Assembly (NCBI RefSeq): GCF_011398155.1 | Contig: NZ_AP021888.1 | Coordinates: 789,501-853,500, forward strand | DNA: 64,000 nt | Reading direction: 5' to 3' | From: Thiosulfativibrio zosterae | GTDB lineage: Bacteria > Pseudomonadota > Gammaproteobacteria > Thiomicrospirales > Thiomicrospiraceae | Shown: piece by piece, positions 20,637 through 29,382 of the stretch | Position numbering within the stretch: the stretch's first letter is position 1 | How the letters are laid out: every line of letters begins with the position of its first letter | Notes under the pieces: model-generated | Database searches by the model: none | Told to the model about the DNA's origin: nothing | What the model saw: the letters and a program-made list of their open reading frames with translations, nothing else | Program-made: the position numbers and the translations under genes

Positions 20637-21629
20637 ATGTTGCCAGTTATCCAATTATTGAGCGGTTTAAGTTTAAGTATATTCAGCGTGTCCGTTTGGG
20701 CCTTGACGATTGTCGCAACCATTCCACCTGTGGGCAGTTTAGCCTTACCTTTTATGTCTGACAAAGATCAATTGTCAGTGATCTTGACCACTGGGCAATC
20801 GCCACACGGATTTCAAATGCGACCCTCGCACCGATTGCAATTGGAACAAGCCGATTTAATTTTGGCGGTGGGAACCGGTGTGGATGCTTGGTCAGAAAAG
20901 GTGCTTAAAACCATGCCTGAAAAGGTTATTTGGATGCAAAAACAACCAGGCCTGGTTAAATTTAGCCAAAGAAATGATGAAAAATGGCCAAAACATTCGC
21001 ATCCAAGCAATGCGGCGGCAGAACATCACGAGGCCGGGCATGAGGAACATGAGCATAAGCATGAACATGAACATGAACAATCTACAGCTGATTATTACCA
21101 AGATCCGCATATTTGGTTGTCGCCTAAAAATGGTGAACTGATGGGCAGTGCCATTGCGAATCGATTAATGACCTTGGAGCCGCAGCGTACTTTAGACATT
21201 CAGCAGAAGTTAGTGGCTTGGCAAGAGAGTATGGCAGCACTGGATAAAAAAATTGCACAGCAATTGGCAGCGGTTAAATCCCAACCTTTTTTAGTGTTGC
21301 ATGATGCGTTTCAATATTTTGAAAAACATTATCAACTTTATGGCGTGGGGGCGATTCAAGTTAATCCTGAGTTAAAACCCAGCTTGAAAAAAGTCTTGGC
21401 TTTACGAGCGCAAATCCAAAAAGACGGGGTTGTTTGTGTGTTTAAAGAGCCGCAGTTTCCAGAAAAACAAGTCACCTATTTAATTGAAGGCTTGGCGGTG
21501 CATATGGGGCAGCTTGATCCCTTAGGGCGTCAAGCGCAACTACAACCCTATGCACAGCTATTGCAAGGCTTGGCTGACAGCTTCAGTGAGTGTTTGCAAA
21601 AGGGCTCTGGGTCAAGTCAGGGTAAGTAA
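20637..21629 (+). CDS. znuA: Zinc ABC transporter substrate-binding protein ZnuA
   Basis: Periplasmic zinc-binding lipid-free receptor of the ZnuABC importer. A signal peptide is visible (hydrophobic stretch followed by SVWA just before mature LTIVATIPP). The conserved SPHGFQMRPS segment, a His/Glu-rich metal-buffer loop (about residues 120-145, many HEHEH units), the second histidine segment near VLHDAFQYF, and the C-terminal domain are in order. The ATG at 20637 is chosen for the signal peptide and the AAAAAGGAAA ribosome-binding site 11 bases upstream. A copy of the palindromic repeat (20945-20956) encodes Pro-Gly-Leu-Val. Confidence 0.93.
   Translation: MLPVIQLLSGLSLSIFSVSVWALTIVATIPPVGSLALPFMSDKDQLSVILTTGQSPHGFQMRPSHRLQLEQADLILAVGTGVDAWSEKVLKTMPEKVIWMQKQPGLVKFSQRNDEKWPKHSHPSNAAAEHHEAGHEEHEHKHEHEHEQSTADYYQDPHIWLSPKNGELMGSAIANRLMTLEPQRTLDIQQKLVAWQESMAALDKKIAQQLAAVKSQPFLVLHDAFQYFEKHYQLYGVGAIQVNPELKPSLKKVLALRAQIQKDGVVCVFKEPQFPEKQVTYLIEGLAVHMGQLDPLGRQAQLQPYAQLLQGLADSFSECLQKGSGSSQGK
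20945..20956. repeat. Palindromic repeat ACCAGGCCTGGT, copy 3 (in znuA)
   Basis: Perfect copy followed by TAAATTTAG, inside znuA, read CCA-GGC-CTG-GTT as Pro-Gly-Leu-Val followed by Lys-Phe. Confidence 0.88.
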
Positions 21630-21631
21630 GC

Positions 21632-22411
21632 GTGGCGCATAAACCTAGTTTTAATCATCTGTCTTTGGTGGGGTTGCCAGGTTCGGGAAAAAGTCGTTTG
21701 GCAGCGCATCTTTTGCATGTCTGCCAAGAACAAAATATTCCTTTAAGTATTGTTGAATCGATCTTACCTGATCTATTGGATAAGAATGCTCGGGTTGTGT
21801 GTTTGGTGGATGTGCGTTCACCTTGGCCAGACACTTTAAATGCAACAGAATTGCCAGATTATTTTTTAAAGTTGCTGGCGGTTGCCGATGCGGTCATGCT
21901 GATGTTTTTGGCCTCCAGTGACTTGGACTTGCAGATGCATTGGCAAGCTCAAATTCAAACGAGACTTAATCAAATAGGGGCTGCTAAACTCCCCATCTTA
22001 AGAAGTTTTGAGGGTGAATTGTCTGCCAGTCAACTTGAAAAATTATGGCAACTACCGCAGAATACCCCCGCTTTAAAAAGTGATCATTTAAACCCTCTTC
22101 AAATGCCTCCTTGGCAAACGCTGGTTTTTAAAGTGGGTCAGGTTAATTTAACCCATTTGCAAATGGGTTTAGAAGGTTTGCGCCACAGTGGCTTAGGATT
22201 GATTTGGCGTATAGTCGGCAGTTTTGAAACACCTGAATACAGTCATCCCGTCAGCTTGGAATTTACGCCTTTCAGATTGGATTTTTACCCAGCGGAGCAG
22301 TGCACGCATCAACTCACTTGCTGGGTGAGTTCACAAAATGTCTTAGTTTTAGAGCCGCTTTTACAAGATCTTTTTAAGGCGTGCTCGGTTGAGTGTCGCC
22401 ATTCAACATAG
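21632..22411 (+). CDS. P-loop protein of unknown function in the znuA operon, possibly CobW-like
   Basis: A 259-residue protein starting at a GTG two bases after the znuA stop, so almost certainly cotranscribed. It begins with a Walker A motif GLPGSGKSRL at about residues 14-23 and has a VCLVDVR segment that could be a Walker B or switch region. The last 80 residues (WRIVGSFETPEY ... CWVSSQNVLVLEPLLQDLF) resemble the layout of the CobW C-terminal domain. The CxCC metal motif of COG0523/ZNG metallochaperones is absent. I infer a diverged G3E-type GTPase linked to zinc supply; no function is proven, and a plain ATP-binding protein is possible. Confidence 0.6.
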   Translation: MAHKPSFNHLSLVGLPGSGKSRLAAHLLHVCQEQNIPLSIVESILPDLLDKNARVVCLVDVRSPWPDTLNATELPDYFLKLLAVADAVMLMFLASSDLDLQMHWQAQIQTRLNQIGAAKLPILRSFEGELSASQLEKLWQLPQNTPALKSDHLNPLQMPPWQTLVFKVGQVNLTHLQMGLEGLRHSGLGLIWRIVGSFETPEYSHPVSLEFTPFRLDFYPAEQCTHQLTCWVSSQNVLVLEPLLQDLFKACSVECRHST

Positions 22412-22422
22412 ACTTTTAATCT

Positions 22423-22447
22423 ATTTCCGACTAAAATACTCAGAAAT
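22423..22447 (+). promoter_or_regulatory. Predicted IscR type 1 binding site upstream of sufB
   Basis: The 25 bases here match about 20 of 25 positions of the established [2Fe-2S]-IscR type 1 consensus ATASYYGACTRWWWYAGTCRRSTAT. The central CCGACTAAAATACTCAG fits except for one base. It lies about 77 bases before the sufB start, inside the only intergenic space of the operon, and the TAAAAT within it could be a -10 element. IscR itself is not encoded in the window. Confidence 0.6.
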
Positions 22448-22523
22448 TAAATAACGAGCTGTTTTGCCGAGTCAGCAGATGCTGAAAAACTCAAGCAAAC
22501 AGCGCCTTAATAAAGAAACTCAT

Positions 22524-24005
22524 ATGTCTGAAGCCCTACAATATCAAGAAATTAATGACCTTTTATCTAAGCACAGCGGTTACAAAGAAGGCTTTGTAAC
22601 CACGACGGCGGTAGAAACCTTTGACAAAGGCTTGAATGAATCGGTGGTGCGTGCCATTTCTGCTAAAAAAAATGAACCCCAGTGGATGTTAGATTTTCGG
22701 TTGAAAGCCTTTAAACATTGGCAGACCATGACCGAACCTCACTGGGCAAAAGCGGATTATGCCCCCATAGACTATCAAGACTATTCTTATTATTCTGCGC
22801 CAGAATGTGGCAGTTGTGCATCATCTTGTGGAACTGAGGAAGACGCGGCAAACAATCAAATTGACCCTGAAGTTGCTAAAGCGTTTGCCGCCTTAGGAGT
22901 GCCGATTGCTGATGGTTTAGATTCACCGAATATTGCCGTGGATGCCATTTTTGACTCTGTGTCTATTTCCACCACCAAACGCGATGATTTGGCAAAACTT
23001 GGCATTATTTTTTGTTCTTTCTCGGAAGCCGTTCACGAATATCCTGAATTGGTTCAGAAGTATTTAGGCACAGTCGTACCTTATCACGATAACTTTTTTG
23101 CCGCCTTAAACTCTGCCGTTGCATCGGATGGCACCTTTGTTTATATCCCAGAAAATGTGCGTTGCCCGATAGACTTATCTACTTATTTCCGTATCAACGA
23201 AGCCAAAACTGGCCAATTTGAACGTACCATTTTAATTGCCGATAAAGGCAGTTATGTGAGTTATCTTGAAGGTTGCTCTGCGCCTGTTAGAGATACCTAT
23301 CAGTTGCATGCCGCTGTAGTTGAAGTCATTGTTTTGGATGATGCCGAAGTGAAATATTCAACGGTTCAAAACTGGTATCCAGGAGATGAGAACTGCGAGG
23401 GCGGTATTTTAAATTTTGTGACCAAGCGCGGTATTTGTGAAGGTAAAAACTCTAAACTGTCTTGGACGCAAGCGGAAACCGGTTCTGCCATTACTTGGAA
23501 GTATCCCAGCTGTATTTTGAAGGGCGACAATTCTATTGGTGAGTTTTACTCTGTGGCATTAACCAACCATCGTCAACAAGCCGATACCGGTACCAAAATG
23601 ATTCACATTGGTAAAAACACGCGCAGCACCATTATCTCAAAAGGCTTGTCGGCTGGCAGAAGTGACAATACTTACCGCGGCTTAGTGAAGGTATTGCCTT
23701 CGGCAGAAGGGGCGCGCAACTTTACCCAATGTGACTCTATGTTAATTGGTGATCAGTGCGGAGCTCATACTTTTCCTTATATTGAAGTGGAGAATCCGAC
23801 CGCCAAAATGGAACATGAAGCCACCACTTCACGCATCGGTGAAGACCAGTTGTTTTATTGCCAGCAGCGCGGCATCAGTGAGCAAGACGCTATTTCGATG
23901 ATAGTGAATGGGTTTTGTAAGGATGTGTTTAAAGAACTGCCTTTGGAGTTTGCTCAAGAAGCCGAAGAATTATTGGCCATCAGTTTAGAAGGGTCGGTTG
24001 GTTAA
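22524..24005 (+). CDS. sufB: Fe-S cluster assembly scaffold protein SufB
   Basis: Central scaffold subunit of the SufBC2D complex that builds Fe-S clusters from SufS-derived sulfur. The 493-residue product matches the family length (495 in E. coli). Conserved segments include the [16 protein letters not shown] region and the C-terminal [22 protein letters not shown] signature. The ATG at 22524 gives a normal N-terminus ([12 protein letters not shown]); the frame extends upstream without conservation. It is the first gene of sufBCDS, behind an IscR-type site. No sufA, sufE or sufU gene is in the window. Confidence 0.96.
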   Translation: MSEALQYQEINDLLSKHSGYKEGFVTTTAVETFDKGLNESVVRAISAKKNEPQWMLDFRLKAFKHWQTMTEPHWAKADYAPIDYQDYSYYSAPECGSCASSCGTEEDAANNQIDPEVAKAFAALGVPIADGLDSPNIAVDAIFDSVSISTTKRDDLAKLGIIFCSFSEAVHEYPELVQKYLGTVVPYHDNFFAALNSAVASDGTFVYIPENVRCPIDLSTYFRINEAKTGQFERTILIADKGSYVSYLEGCSAPVRDTYQLHAAVVEVIVLDDAEVKYSTVQNWYPGDENCEGGILNFVTKRGICEGKNSKLSWTQAETGSAITWKYPSCILKGDNSIGEFYSVALTNHRQQADTGTKMIHIGKNTRSTIISKGLSAGRSDNTYRGLVKVLPSAEGARNFTQCDSMLIGDQCGAHTFPYIEVENPTAKMEHEATTSRIGEDQLFYCQQRGISEQDAISMIVNGFCKDVFKELPLEFAQEAEELLAISLEGSVG

Positions 24006-24050
24006 GCATTTTTAACCGACACCGCAACAGAATTTTAGATAGGAAATGAG

Positions 24051-24806
24051 ATGTTAAATATAACGAACTTAGAAGCGCAAGTAGAAGAAAAGCAAATTTT
24101 GAAAGGCTTAAACTTAACCGTTAACCCAGGTGAAATTCACGCCATAATGGGGCCCAACGGTGCCGGAAAAAGCACCTTGGCAAGCGTGTTAGCGGGCAGA
24201 GAAGATTACGAAGTCACCGCTGGCAGCGTGTCTTTGGATGGTGAGGATTTGCTAGAGCTTTCCCCAGAAGATAGAGCGCGTAAAGGGGTGTTTTTGGCAT
24301 TTCAATATCCCGTTGAAATTCCGGGGGTGAGTAATAAGTTGTTTATGCAAACGGCGTTAAATGCCATTCGTGAAGAGCAAGGATTACCTGCATTGGATAT
24401 GTTTGATTTTGATGAATACGCCCAAGCCAAAATTGAGTTGTTAGGCATGCGCAAAGACTTAATGGATCGTTCGGTCAATGTGGGCTTTTCGGGGGGTGAG
24501 AAAAAGCGTAACGACATTTTTCAAATGGCCTTATTAGAACCTAAGTTGTGTATATTGGATGAAACCGATTCTGGTTTAGATATTGACGCTTTGAAAGTGG
24601 TTGCTAATGGGGTAAATACCTTACGCTCGCCAGACCGTAGTTTTATTGTGGTGACGCATTATCAAAGATTGTTGGATTACATCAAACCCGATTTTGTGCA
24701 TGTGCTTTACAACGGTCAAATTGTGAAGTCTGGTGGTTTTGAACTGGTGCATGAACTTGAAAAGAATGGCTATGATGACATTGTTCAAGCCCATACAGCC
24801 GCTTAG
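24051..24806 (+). CDS. sufC: Fe-S cluster assembly ATPase SufC
   Basis: ABC-type ATPase of the SufBCD scaffold; ATP binding drives conformational change for cluster assembly. Walker A GPNGAGKST, the Suf-type signature FSGGEKKRND, Walker B LCILDETDSGLD and the switch region VVTHYQRL are intact. The 251 residues are standard. A GATAGGAA ribosome-binding stretch precedes the ATG; sufD follows after nine bases. Confidence 0.97.
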   Translation: MLNITNLEAQVEEKQILKGLNLTVNPGEIHAIMGPNGAGKSTLASVLAGREDYEVTAGSVSLDGEDLLELSPEDRARKGVFLAFQYPVEIPGVSNKLFMQTALNAIREEQGLPALDMFDFDEYAQAKIELLGMRKDLMDRSVNVGFSGGEKKRNDIFQMALLEPKLCILDETDSGLDIDALKVVANGVNTLRSPDRSFIVVTHYQRLLDYIKPDFVHVLYNGQIVKSGGFELVHELEKNGYDDIVQAHTAA

Positions 24807-24815
24807 GAGTCGCAG

Positions 24816-26156
24816 ATGAGTCTTACCCCTGCGATGCCACAAAAGCGCATGAGTCTTACCGCTCAAAAAGCCATGGATTTTTATGTTGATGTTTCGCAAC
24901 AATTGATCGATAGCGAACAAAATACACTGGTAAAAGTTGAGCGTTTGTCTGCTCAAGCCGCCCTAGTTCATAGAGGTTGGCCAACCCGTCGAGATGAAGC
25001 TTGGCAATACACGCCTGTGAATAGTTTTTTACAGCATGAATTTTCACCCAAAGGCGTTAGCGAGTTAGATATGGCTAAGCTGCAAGCCTATTTGCCCGAG
25101 CATGATGTGATTCGTTTAGTGTTTGTTGATGGTCATTTTGACGACAGTTTGTCTGACAGCTTAAGTGACTTGCCTAAGGGGCTGATGATTGAAACCACGG
25201 CTGATGTGATTGCTTTGGCTGACCAGCCTCGTCAACTCGAAATCAATACTGATAAAATGGCACAAGAGCCCTTTGCTTTACTCAATACCATGCTTTACCA
25301 AGATGGTATTAATATTGAAGTTGAAGCGGGTGCGATGATTGAACTACCGGTTCATTTGGTACATGTGCAAACCGTTGCAAACCATGCTTCAGTTTTGCGC
25401 CATAGAGTTGTTTTGCAAAAAAATAGCGCCTTAACGTTGGTTGAGCATGCCATTAGTTTAGATGATGAACTGGTGCAAATGACCAACCATTTGACTGAAT
25501 TGGTGGTGGGCGAAAACGCCAATCTTAAGCAGGTTGTTGTTCAGGATTTGAATTTGCAGAGTTTCTATTTCGGACACCAATGGATTGAACAAGCAGCTAA
25601 GAGTGTTTTTGAAACGCTATACCTCGGTTTAGGTGGTCAGGTTGCGCGTCATCAAAATGCATTAGATATGGCTGGGGAACACGGATTTTCACAACAAAAT
25701 AGTGTGTGTTTTGTGCAGCAATCCCAAATTCAGGATTCCAGAACAGATACCCAGCATTTAGTGCCTAATTGTCAAAGTCAGCAGTTACACAAGTATGTCT
25801 TAAAAGACAAAGCGCGTGGCGTGTTTAATGGCATGATTAAAGTGGCCAAAGACGCTCAAAAAACCGATGGCCAAATGGATAACAAGAATTTGGTTCTATC
25901 CAATGAAGCCAAGATGGATACTAAACCTCAGTTGGAAATTTATGCGGATGATGTGAAATGTTCGCATGGTTCTGCAACCGGGCAATTAGATGAAGATCAG
26001 GTGTTTTATTTGCAGGCTCGTGGTATTCGCAAACCCCAAGCCATTCAGCTCATCACCGAAGCATTTTTGTTAGAACCTTTGGAAGTGGTTTCAAATCCTA
26101 AGTTGGCTAACTGGTTGCAGTCTTTAGTTCAGCAACGCATCAATCACTTAGCTTAA
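24816..26156 (+). CDS. sufD: Fe-S cluster assembly protein SufD
   Basis: SufB paralogue forming the SufB-SufD heterodimer of the scaffold. The 446-residue product has the beta-helix domain and the C-terminal family signature (KCSHGSATGQLDEDQVFYLQARGI). A GGAG ribosome-binding site lies before the ATG at 24816; a second in-frame ATG eleven codons later could also serve. It sits between sufC and sufS in the usual order. Confidence 0.95.
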   Translation: MSLTPAMPQKRMSLTAQKAMDFYVDVSQQLIDSEQNTLVKVERLSAQAALVHRGWPTRRDEAWQYTPVNSFLQHEFSPKGVSELDMAKLQAYLPEHDVIRLVFVDGHFDDSLSDSLSDLPKGLMIETTADVIALADQPRQLEINTDKMAQEPFALLNTMLYQDGINIEVEAGAMIELPVHLVHVQTVANHASVLRHRVVLQKNSALTLVEHAISLDDELVQMTNHLTELVVGENANLKQVVVQDLNLQSFYFGHQWIEQAAKSVFETLYLGLGGQVARHQNALDMAGEHGFSQQNSVCFVQQSQIQDSRTDTQHLVPNCQSQQLHKYVLKDKARGVFNGMIKVAKDAQKTDGQMDNKNLVLSNEAKMDTKPQLEIYADDVKCSHGSATGQLDEDQVFYLQARGIRKPQAIQLITEAFLLEPLEVVSNPKLANWLQSLVQQRINHLA

Positions 26157-26173
26157 GTCAACGGAGTCTTAAA

Positions 26174-27391
26174 TTGTCTGATATCTCATTGTTAAGAGCA
26201 GAATTTCCGATTTTAAAACAGACTGAAAATGGCCAGCCTTTGGTCTATTTAGACAGTGCAGCCACCACTCAGAAACCGCAAAGTGTGATTGATGCCATTA
26301 CGCAATATTACACTCAAGAAAACGCCAATGTGCACCGTGGTGTTTATGGGTTAAGTGAGCGTGCCACAGAAAAATATGAGGGCGCCAGAGAAAAGGTGCG
26401 GGCTTTATTAAATGCCAAATCGACCCAAGAAATTATTTTTGTTAGAGGGGCGACTGAGGCGATTAATTTGGTCGCTGCGACTTGGGCGAGAGATCAGTTG
26501 CAAGCGGGTGATGAAGTGTTGATTACCGAAATGGAGCATCACTCAAACATTGTGCCTTGGCAATTGCTGCGAGATCAGTTGGGTATTCGTTTAAATGTAC
26601 TCAGAATTAATGCCCTGGGCGAGGTTTGTTTAAATGCCATGGCCAGTATGTTGACGCCAAAAACAAAATTGGTTTCGATTACGCATATGTCGAATGCCTT
26701 GGGTACTATCAATCCCGTTAAAGAAATGATTGCTTTGGCGCACGGTGTCGGTGCAAAGGTGATGGTTGATGGCGCTCAAGCCGTTGCGCACATGAAAGTG
26801 GATGTGCAAGATTTGAATTGCGATTTTTATGCATTTTCAGGGCACAAAACCTATGGGCCAACCGGCATTGGAGTGCTTTATGGTAAGCAGTCATTGTTAG
26901 AAGCCATGTCACCTTATCAAGCAGGTGGCGATATGATTTATTCGGTGACTTTTGAAAAGACGCAATACAACGTCTTGCCTTATAAATTTGAAGCAGGCAC
27001 GCCTAATATTGCAGGTGCTATTGGCTTGGGTGTGGCGGTCGATTTTTTAAATCGGGTCGGTCAAGATGCGATTGGTGCTTATGAACATGAATTGATGGTC
27101 TATGCAACCGAGCAATTACAAACAATTGATGGACTTAGAATTATTGGTCAGGCAAAAAACAAAGGCGGCGTAGTGTCCTTTGTGGTGGAAGGTGTTCATC
27201 CGCATGATGTGGCCACTTTAATGGATCAAGACGGCATAGCGGTGCGCGCCAGTCATCATTGTGCTATGCCAGTCATGCAACATTTTAAAGTCCCCTCAAC
27301 CATTCGAGCGTCTCTTGGCATTTATAATAATTTTGAGGATATTGACCGTTTGGTTGCATCTGTTCAAGAAGCGATTCAAATGTTGCGTTAA
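26174..27391 (+). CDS. sufS: Cysteine desulfurase SufS
   Basis: PLP enzyme that removes sulfur from cysteine as a persulfide for the Suf scaffold. The 405-residue class V aminotransferase has the PLP lysine in FSGHKTYGPTGIG and the active-site cysteine in ASHHCAMPVM. The residue before the HHC is Ser where Gly is usual (RAGHHC), a minor change. It begins at a TTG codon with GGAG upstream, and the unknown gene after it uses the same arrangement. The usual sulfur acceptor SufE or SufU is not seen nearby. Confidence 0.94.
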   Translation: MSDISLLRAEFPILKQTENGQPLVYLDSAATTQKPQSVIDAITQYYTQENANVHRGVYGLSERATEKYEGAREKVRALLNAKSTQEIIFVRGATEAINLVAATWARDQLQAGDEVLITEMEHHSNIVPWQLLRDQLGIRLNVLRINALGEVCLNAMASMLTPKTKLVSITHMSNALGTINPVKEMIALAHGVGAKVMVDGAQAVAHMKVDVQDLNCDFYAFSGHKTYGPTGIGVLYGKQSLLEAMSPYQAGGDMIYSVTFEKTQYNVLPYKFEAGTPNIAGAIGLGVAVDFLNRVGQDAIGAYEHELMVYATEQLQTIDGLRIIGQAKNKGGVVSFVVEGVHPHDVATLMDQDGIAVRASHHCAMPVMQHFKVPSTIRASLGIYNNFEDIDRLVASVQEAIQMLR

Positions 27392-27434
27392 AATACCAGC
27401 AATGGTTATAAACGCAACGAGCAAAGAGGTTAAT

Positions 27435-27785
27435 TTGTCTGATTTAGAAAAAACTCACTCCGAAACGCCTCTGAAACCCTTAGAGTGGATTCGCTTAGAA
27501 CTTGTGCCACTGTTAGATTCACAAGTGACTGAAAAACTGCTTTATTGGAATCCTAACCAAGGTGAGCTGGTTGGAGAAGGCGCTGAGGAAGTTTTGGCGT
27601 GGGTTCAGCAGGCGGTTTCGAACGGCAATCTTTCTGGCTCAACCCTAAGTCAATTTGAAATTACCGATCCTTTACACAAGCCTTCAGAGCTTGCAGCTAT
27701 TTTGGCGCAATATTATTGGGTAATTCCACAGCCCGTAGAAGCCCCAGGCCTGGTTAATTCTGAAGTAAAAAATACCTTACAATAG
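27435..27785 (+). CDS. Hypothetical protein at the end of the suf operon
   Basis: Not recognised. A 116-residue acidic protein read from a TTG at 27435, with an AGAGG ribosome-binding site five bases upstream; the sufS start has the same TTG-TCT-GAT context, which supports this choice. An in-frame ATG at 27402 is the alternative. The body has alternating hydrophobic and polar residues (EWIRLELVPLLDSQVTEKLLYW; AAILAQYYWV), no cysteines, no signal peptide and no membrane helix. It is the last gene of sufBCDS, so an accessory Fe-S role is possible but not shown. The C-terminal APGLVN is encoded by a copy of the palindromic repeat. Confidence 0.65.
   Translation: MSDLEKTHSETPLKPLEWIRLELVPLLDSQVTEKLLYWNPNQGELVGEGAEEVLAWVQQAVSNGNLSGSTLSQFEITDPLHKPSELAAILAQYYWVIPQPVEAPGLVNSEVKNTLQ
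27743..27754. repeat. Palindromic repeat, copy 4 (in the last suf gene)
   Basis: CCCAGGCCTGGT, one mismatch to the 12-mer at the first base, followed by TAATTC. Read as Pro-Gly-Leu-Val-Asn near the C-terminus of the unknown protein. Confidence 0.8.
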
Positions 27786-27801
27786 TAATTAAGTTTTAAG
27801 G

Positions 27802-27810
27802 TGCTATAAT
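27802..27810 (+). promoter_or_regulatory. Extended -10 promoter before the PilZ-like gene
   Basis: TGCTATAAT, a TG-extended consensus -10 element, about 100 bases before the start of the PilZ-like gene and after the last suf gene. No good -35 was seen, as is usual for extended -10 promoters. Confidence 0.5.
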
Positions 27811-27907
27811 TTCAACAGGTTTAAAGTGGGTTTATTTCAATACATGTCTGTTAAGGCGAAAATTTAATTTAGAGCGTGCCTTAAAGGTGCGATAAGGTTA
27901 AAGACTA

Positions 27908-28852
27908 GTGGCTTTGTGGTTTCAAAAAGGTGAGTATCGTCGTTTTAGGCGGATTAATATGCCGATTCGTGTTTTCGTTACGCCTGTACAACCCATTAAA
28001 GACCAGCAGATTTTTGCTTTAGGTATCGATTATTTCCCGCCAACCGTTCAAAAAAAGATACAAGCCAGTCACGAATCTTTAAATTATTGGGTGCGCCATA
28101 TTCAAGAGCAACAAGAAATCTTAGCGCCTGTTTTTGGAGAAGTTGAAGATTCTGTGCAATATTTTGGGCGTTGTGTTGAAGGTCTTTCTGTGGGTCGTTC
28201 TCCAAAGTCTGAACGTTTGGAATGGGCAGAGTTCAATCGCTATTCTAAAGGGGTTGAGAGTATTCTTGCCTTGAAAGTTACCGCACCAAAAACCTTCCAA
28301 TACTTTGAGCAGATGAATCAAAAGCTGAAAGTCTATTATCATAATTTGTTCAATCTTTTTGAGGGTTCAACCCCAACTCAGCTGAATTTAGAAAGCGAAT
28401 TACCGGATTCAATGCTGGTTGATGAGATGATGAAACGATTTGAATCTAAAAGCTTTGCCAAAATTCCTCTGGTGCAATCACTTTTTCATCTACATCAACT
28501 GATGGGGCATTATTTCAGTGCCTATACCGAATTGCTGAAAGATGTTCGACTGCGCCAAAACCCGAATGCTTGGGAAGAGATTGATGTCAATTTGAGTGCC
28601 TGTGGCTTGTCGTTGGTCTTGGAAAAACGCTTTAAACCCAATACCCGTTGTGATGCTTATTTTTATTTTGCCGAAAAGGGACGAATGCTCAGTGTTCGTG
28701 CCGTTTTGATTCGAGCCAATTCAAGTATGTCTGATTATCGTGAACATAATTCATTTAACTTTGAATTTCCTGATATTCAGGATCAAAGATTTATTCAATT
28801 AGAGATTGAACGCTACGAAATTCAATCGAGTTTAAATGTTCCCTTGTCTTAA
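27908..28852 (+). CDS. PilZ-like domain protein, probable cyclic-di-GMP effector
   Basis: A 314-residue soluble protein. An arginine-rich RRFRR lies at about residues 11-15 and a second motif VNLSACG at about 232-238, matching the RxxxR and [DN]xSxxG halves of the PilZ cyclic-di-GMP site; they are separated by a helical insert of roughly 200 residues, unlike a compact PilZ domain. The GTG at 27908 follows AAGGTTAAAG; an ATG at 27959 would delete the arginine motif, so the GTG is preferred. It lies between suf and an unknown gene. HD-GYP and GGDEF-EAL proteins in the window support a cyclic-di-GMP network. Function is inferred. Confidence 0.6.
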   Translation: MALWFQKGEYRRFRRINMPIRVFVTPVQPIKDQQIFALGIDYFPPTVQKKIQASHESLNYWVRHIQEQQEILAPVFGEVEDSVQYFGRCVEGLSVGRSPKSERLEWAEFNRYSKGVESILALKVTAPKTFQYFEQMNQKLKVYYHNLFNLFEGSTPTQLNLESELPDSMLVDEMMKRFESKSFAKIPLVQSLFHLHQLMGHYFSAYTELLKDVRLRQNPNAWEEIDVNLSACGLSLVLEKRFKPNTRCDAYFYFAEKGRMLSVRAVLIRANSSMSDYREHNSFNFEFPDIQDQRFIQLEIERYEIQSSLNVPLS

Positions 28853-28885
28853 ACAGGGTTACATGACGTTGATAAGAAGGTAACT

Positions 28886-29275
28886 ATGGGTCAGTTGGAT
28901 AATCAATTAGAAGCGACTTTTATGAATAGCTTGCCATTTTCTTTGCGTGGTGCTGCCGCTGAAGTTTATCGGTACATGAATTTAAAAGAAATGCTAGAAA
29001 TTCGGCTGGGAAAAATACCTGCTGCTTTGGCGCTTCATCACCATTTTAATGAAGCGCAATGGCGCGAAATCGGTAACGCCGTTGTATTGACGAAATGTTC
29101 TCAAATTCACCTTTCAAGCCACCTCTCAAAAGCCTGCTTATTGCATTTACACAAAATAGTGGCCAGTGCATTGGATTTACCTCAGTCTACATTAGAAGAC
29201 ATTCACCTTAGCATAAAAGACGAAGCGCCTTTTTTAGCGGCATGGGTTTTACGGCTTAATAAATTGTTGAAATAG
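28886..29275 (+). CDS. Hypothetical protein
   Basis: Not recognised. A 129-residue predicted helical protein with an AGAAGGTAAC ribosome-binding region, 33 bases after the PilZ-like gene and probably cotranscribed with it. It has two cysteines, a histidine cluster (LHHHF) and no signal peptide or membrane helix. Repeated amphipathic leucines (VVLTKCSQIHLSSHLSKACL) suggest a small helical bundle. It precedes the promoter region of murC. Confidence 0.65.
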   Translation: MGQLDNQLEATFMNSLPFSLRGAAAEVYRYMNLKEMLEIRLGKIPAALALHHHFNEAQWREIGNAVVLTKCSQIHLSSHLSKACLLHLHKIVASALDLPQSTLEDIHLSIKDEAPFLAAWVLRLNKLLK

Positions 29276-29286
29276 CTAAACGTCTG

Positions 29287-29315
29287 TTGACTGTTGATAA
29301 CAGGCTGAATAGTTT
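29287..29315 (+). promoter_or_regulatory. Candidate sigma-70 promoter for murC-ddl-ftsQ-ftsA
   Basis: TTGACT at 29287-29292 and TAGTTT at 29310-29315 with a 17-base spacer, in the gap before murC. The -35 is good and the -10 weak. Confidence 0.35.
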
Positions 29316-29382
29316 TCTTAATTCTCATCTCCAAAGACCTAAATTAGGTATCATATTGCAATATTCATAACGAACAGAACTC

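Noticed and set aside
20998-21085. Tandem-repeat look of the CAT/GAA-rich region in znuA
   Set aside because: It encodes the His/Glu-rich metal-binding loop usual for ZnuA, so it is a coding low-complexity region rather than a satellite or CRISPR-like repeat.
27435-29275. Possibility that one of the unknown genes is a displaced ftsZ or murB
   Set aside because: None contains the tubulin-type GGGTGTG loop or a MurB FAD-binding pattern, and all are too short or differ in layout.
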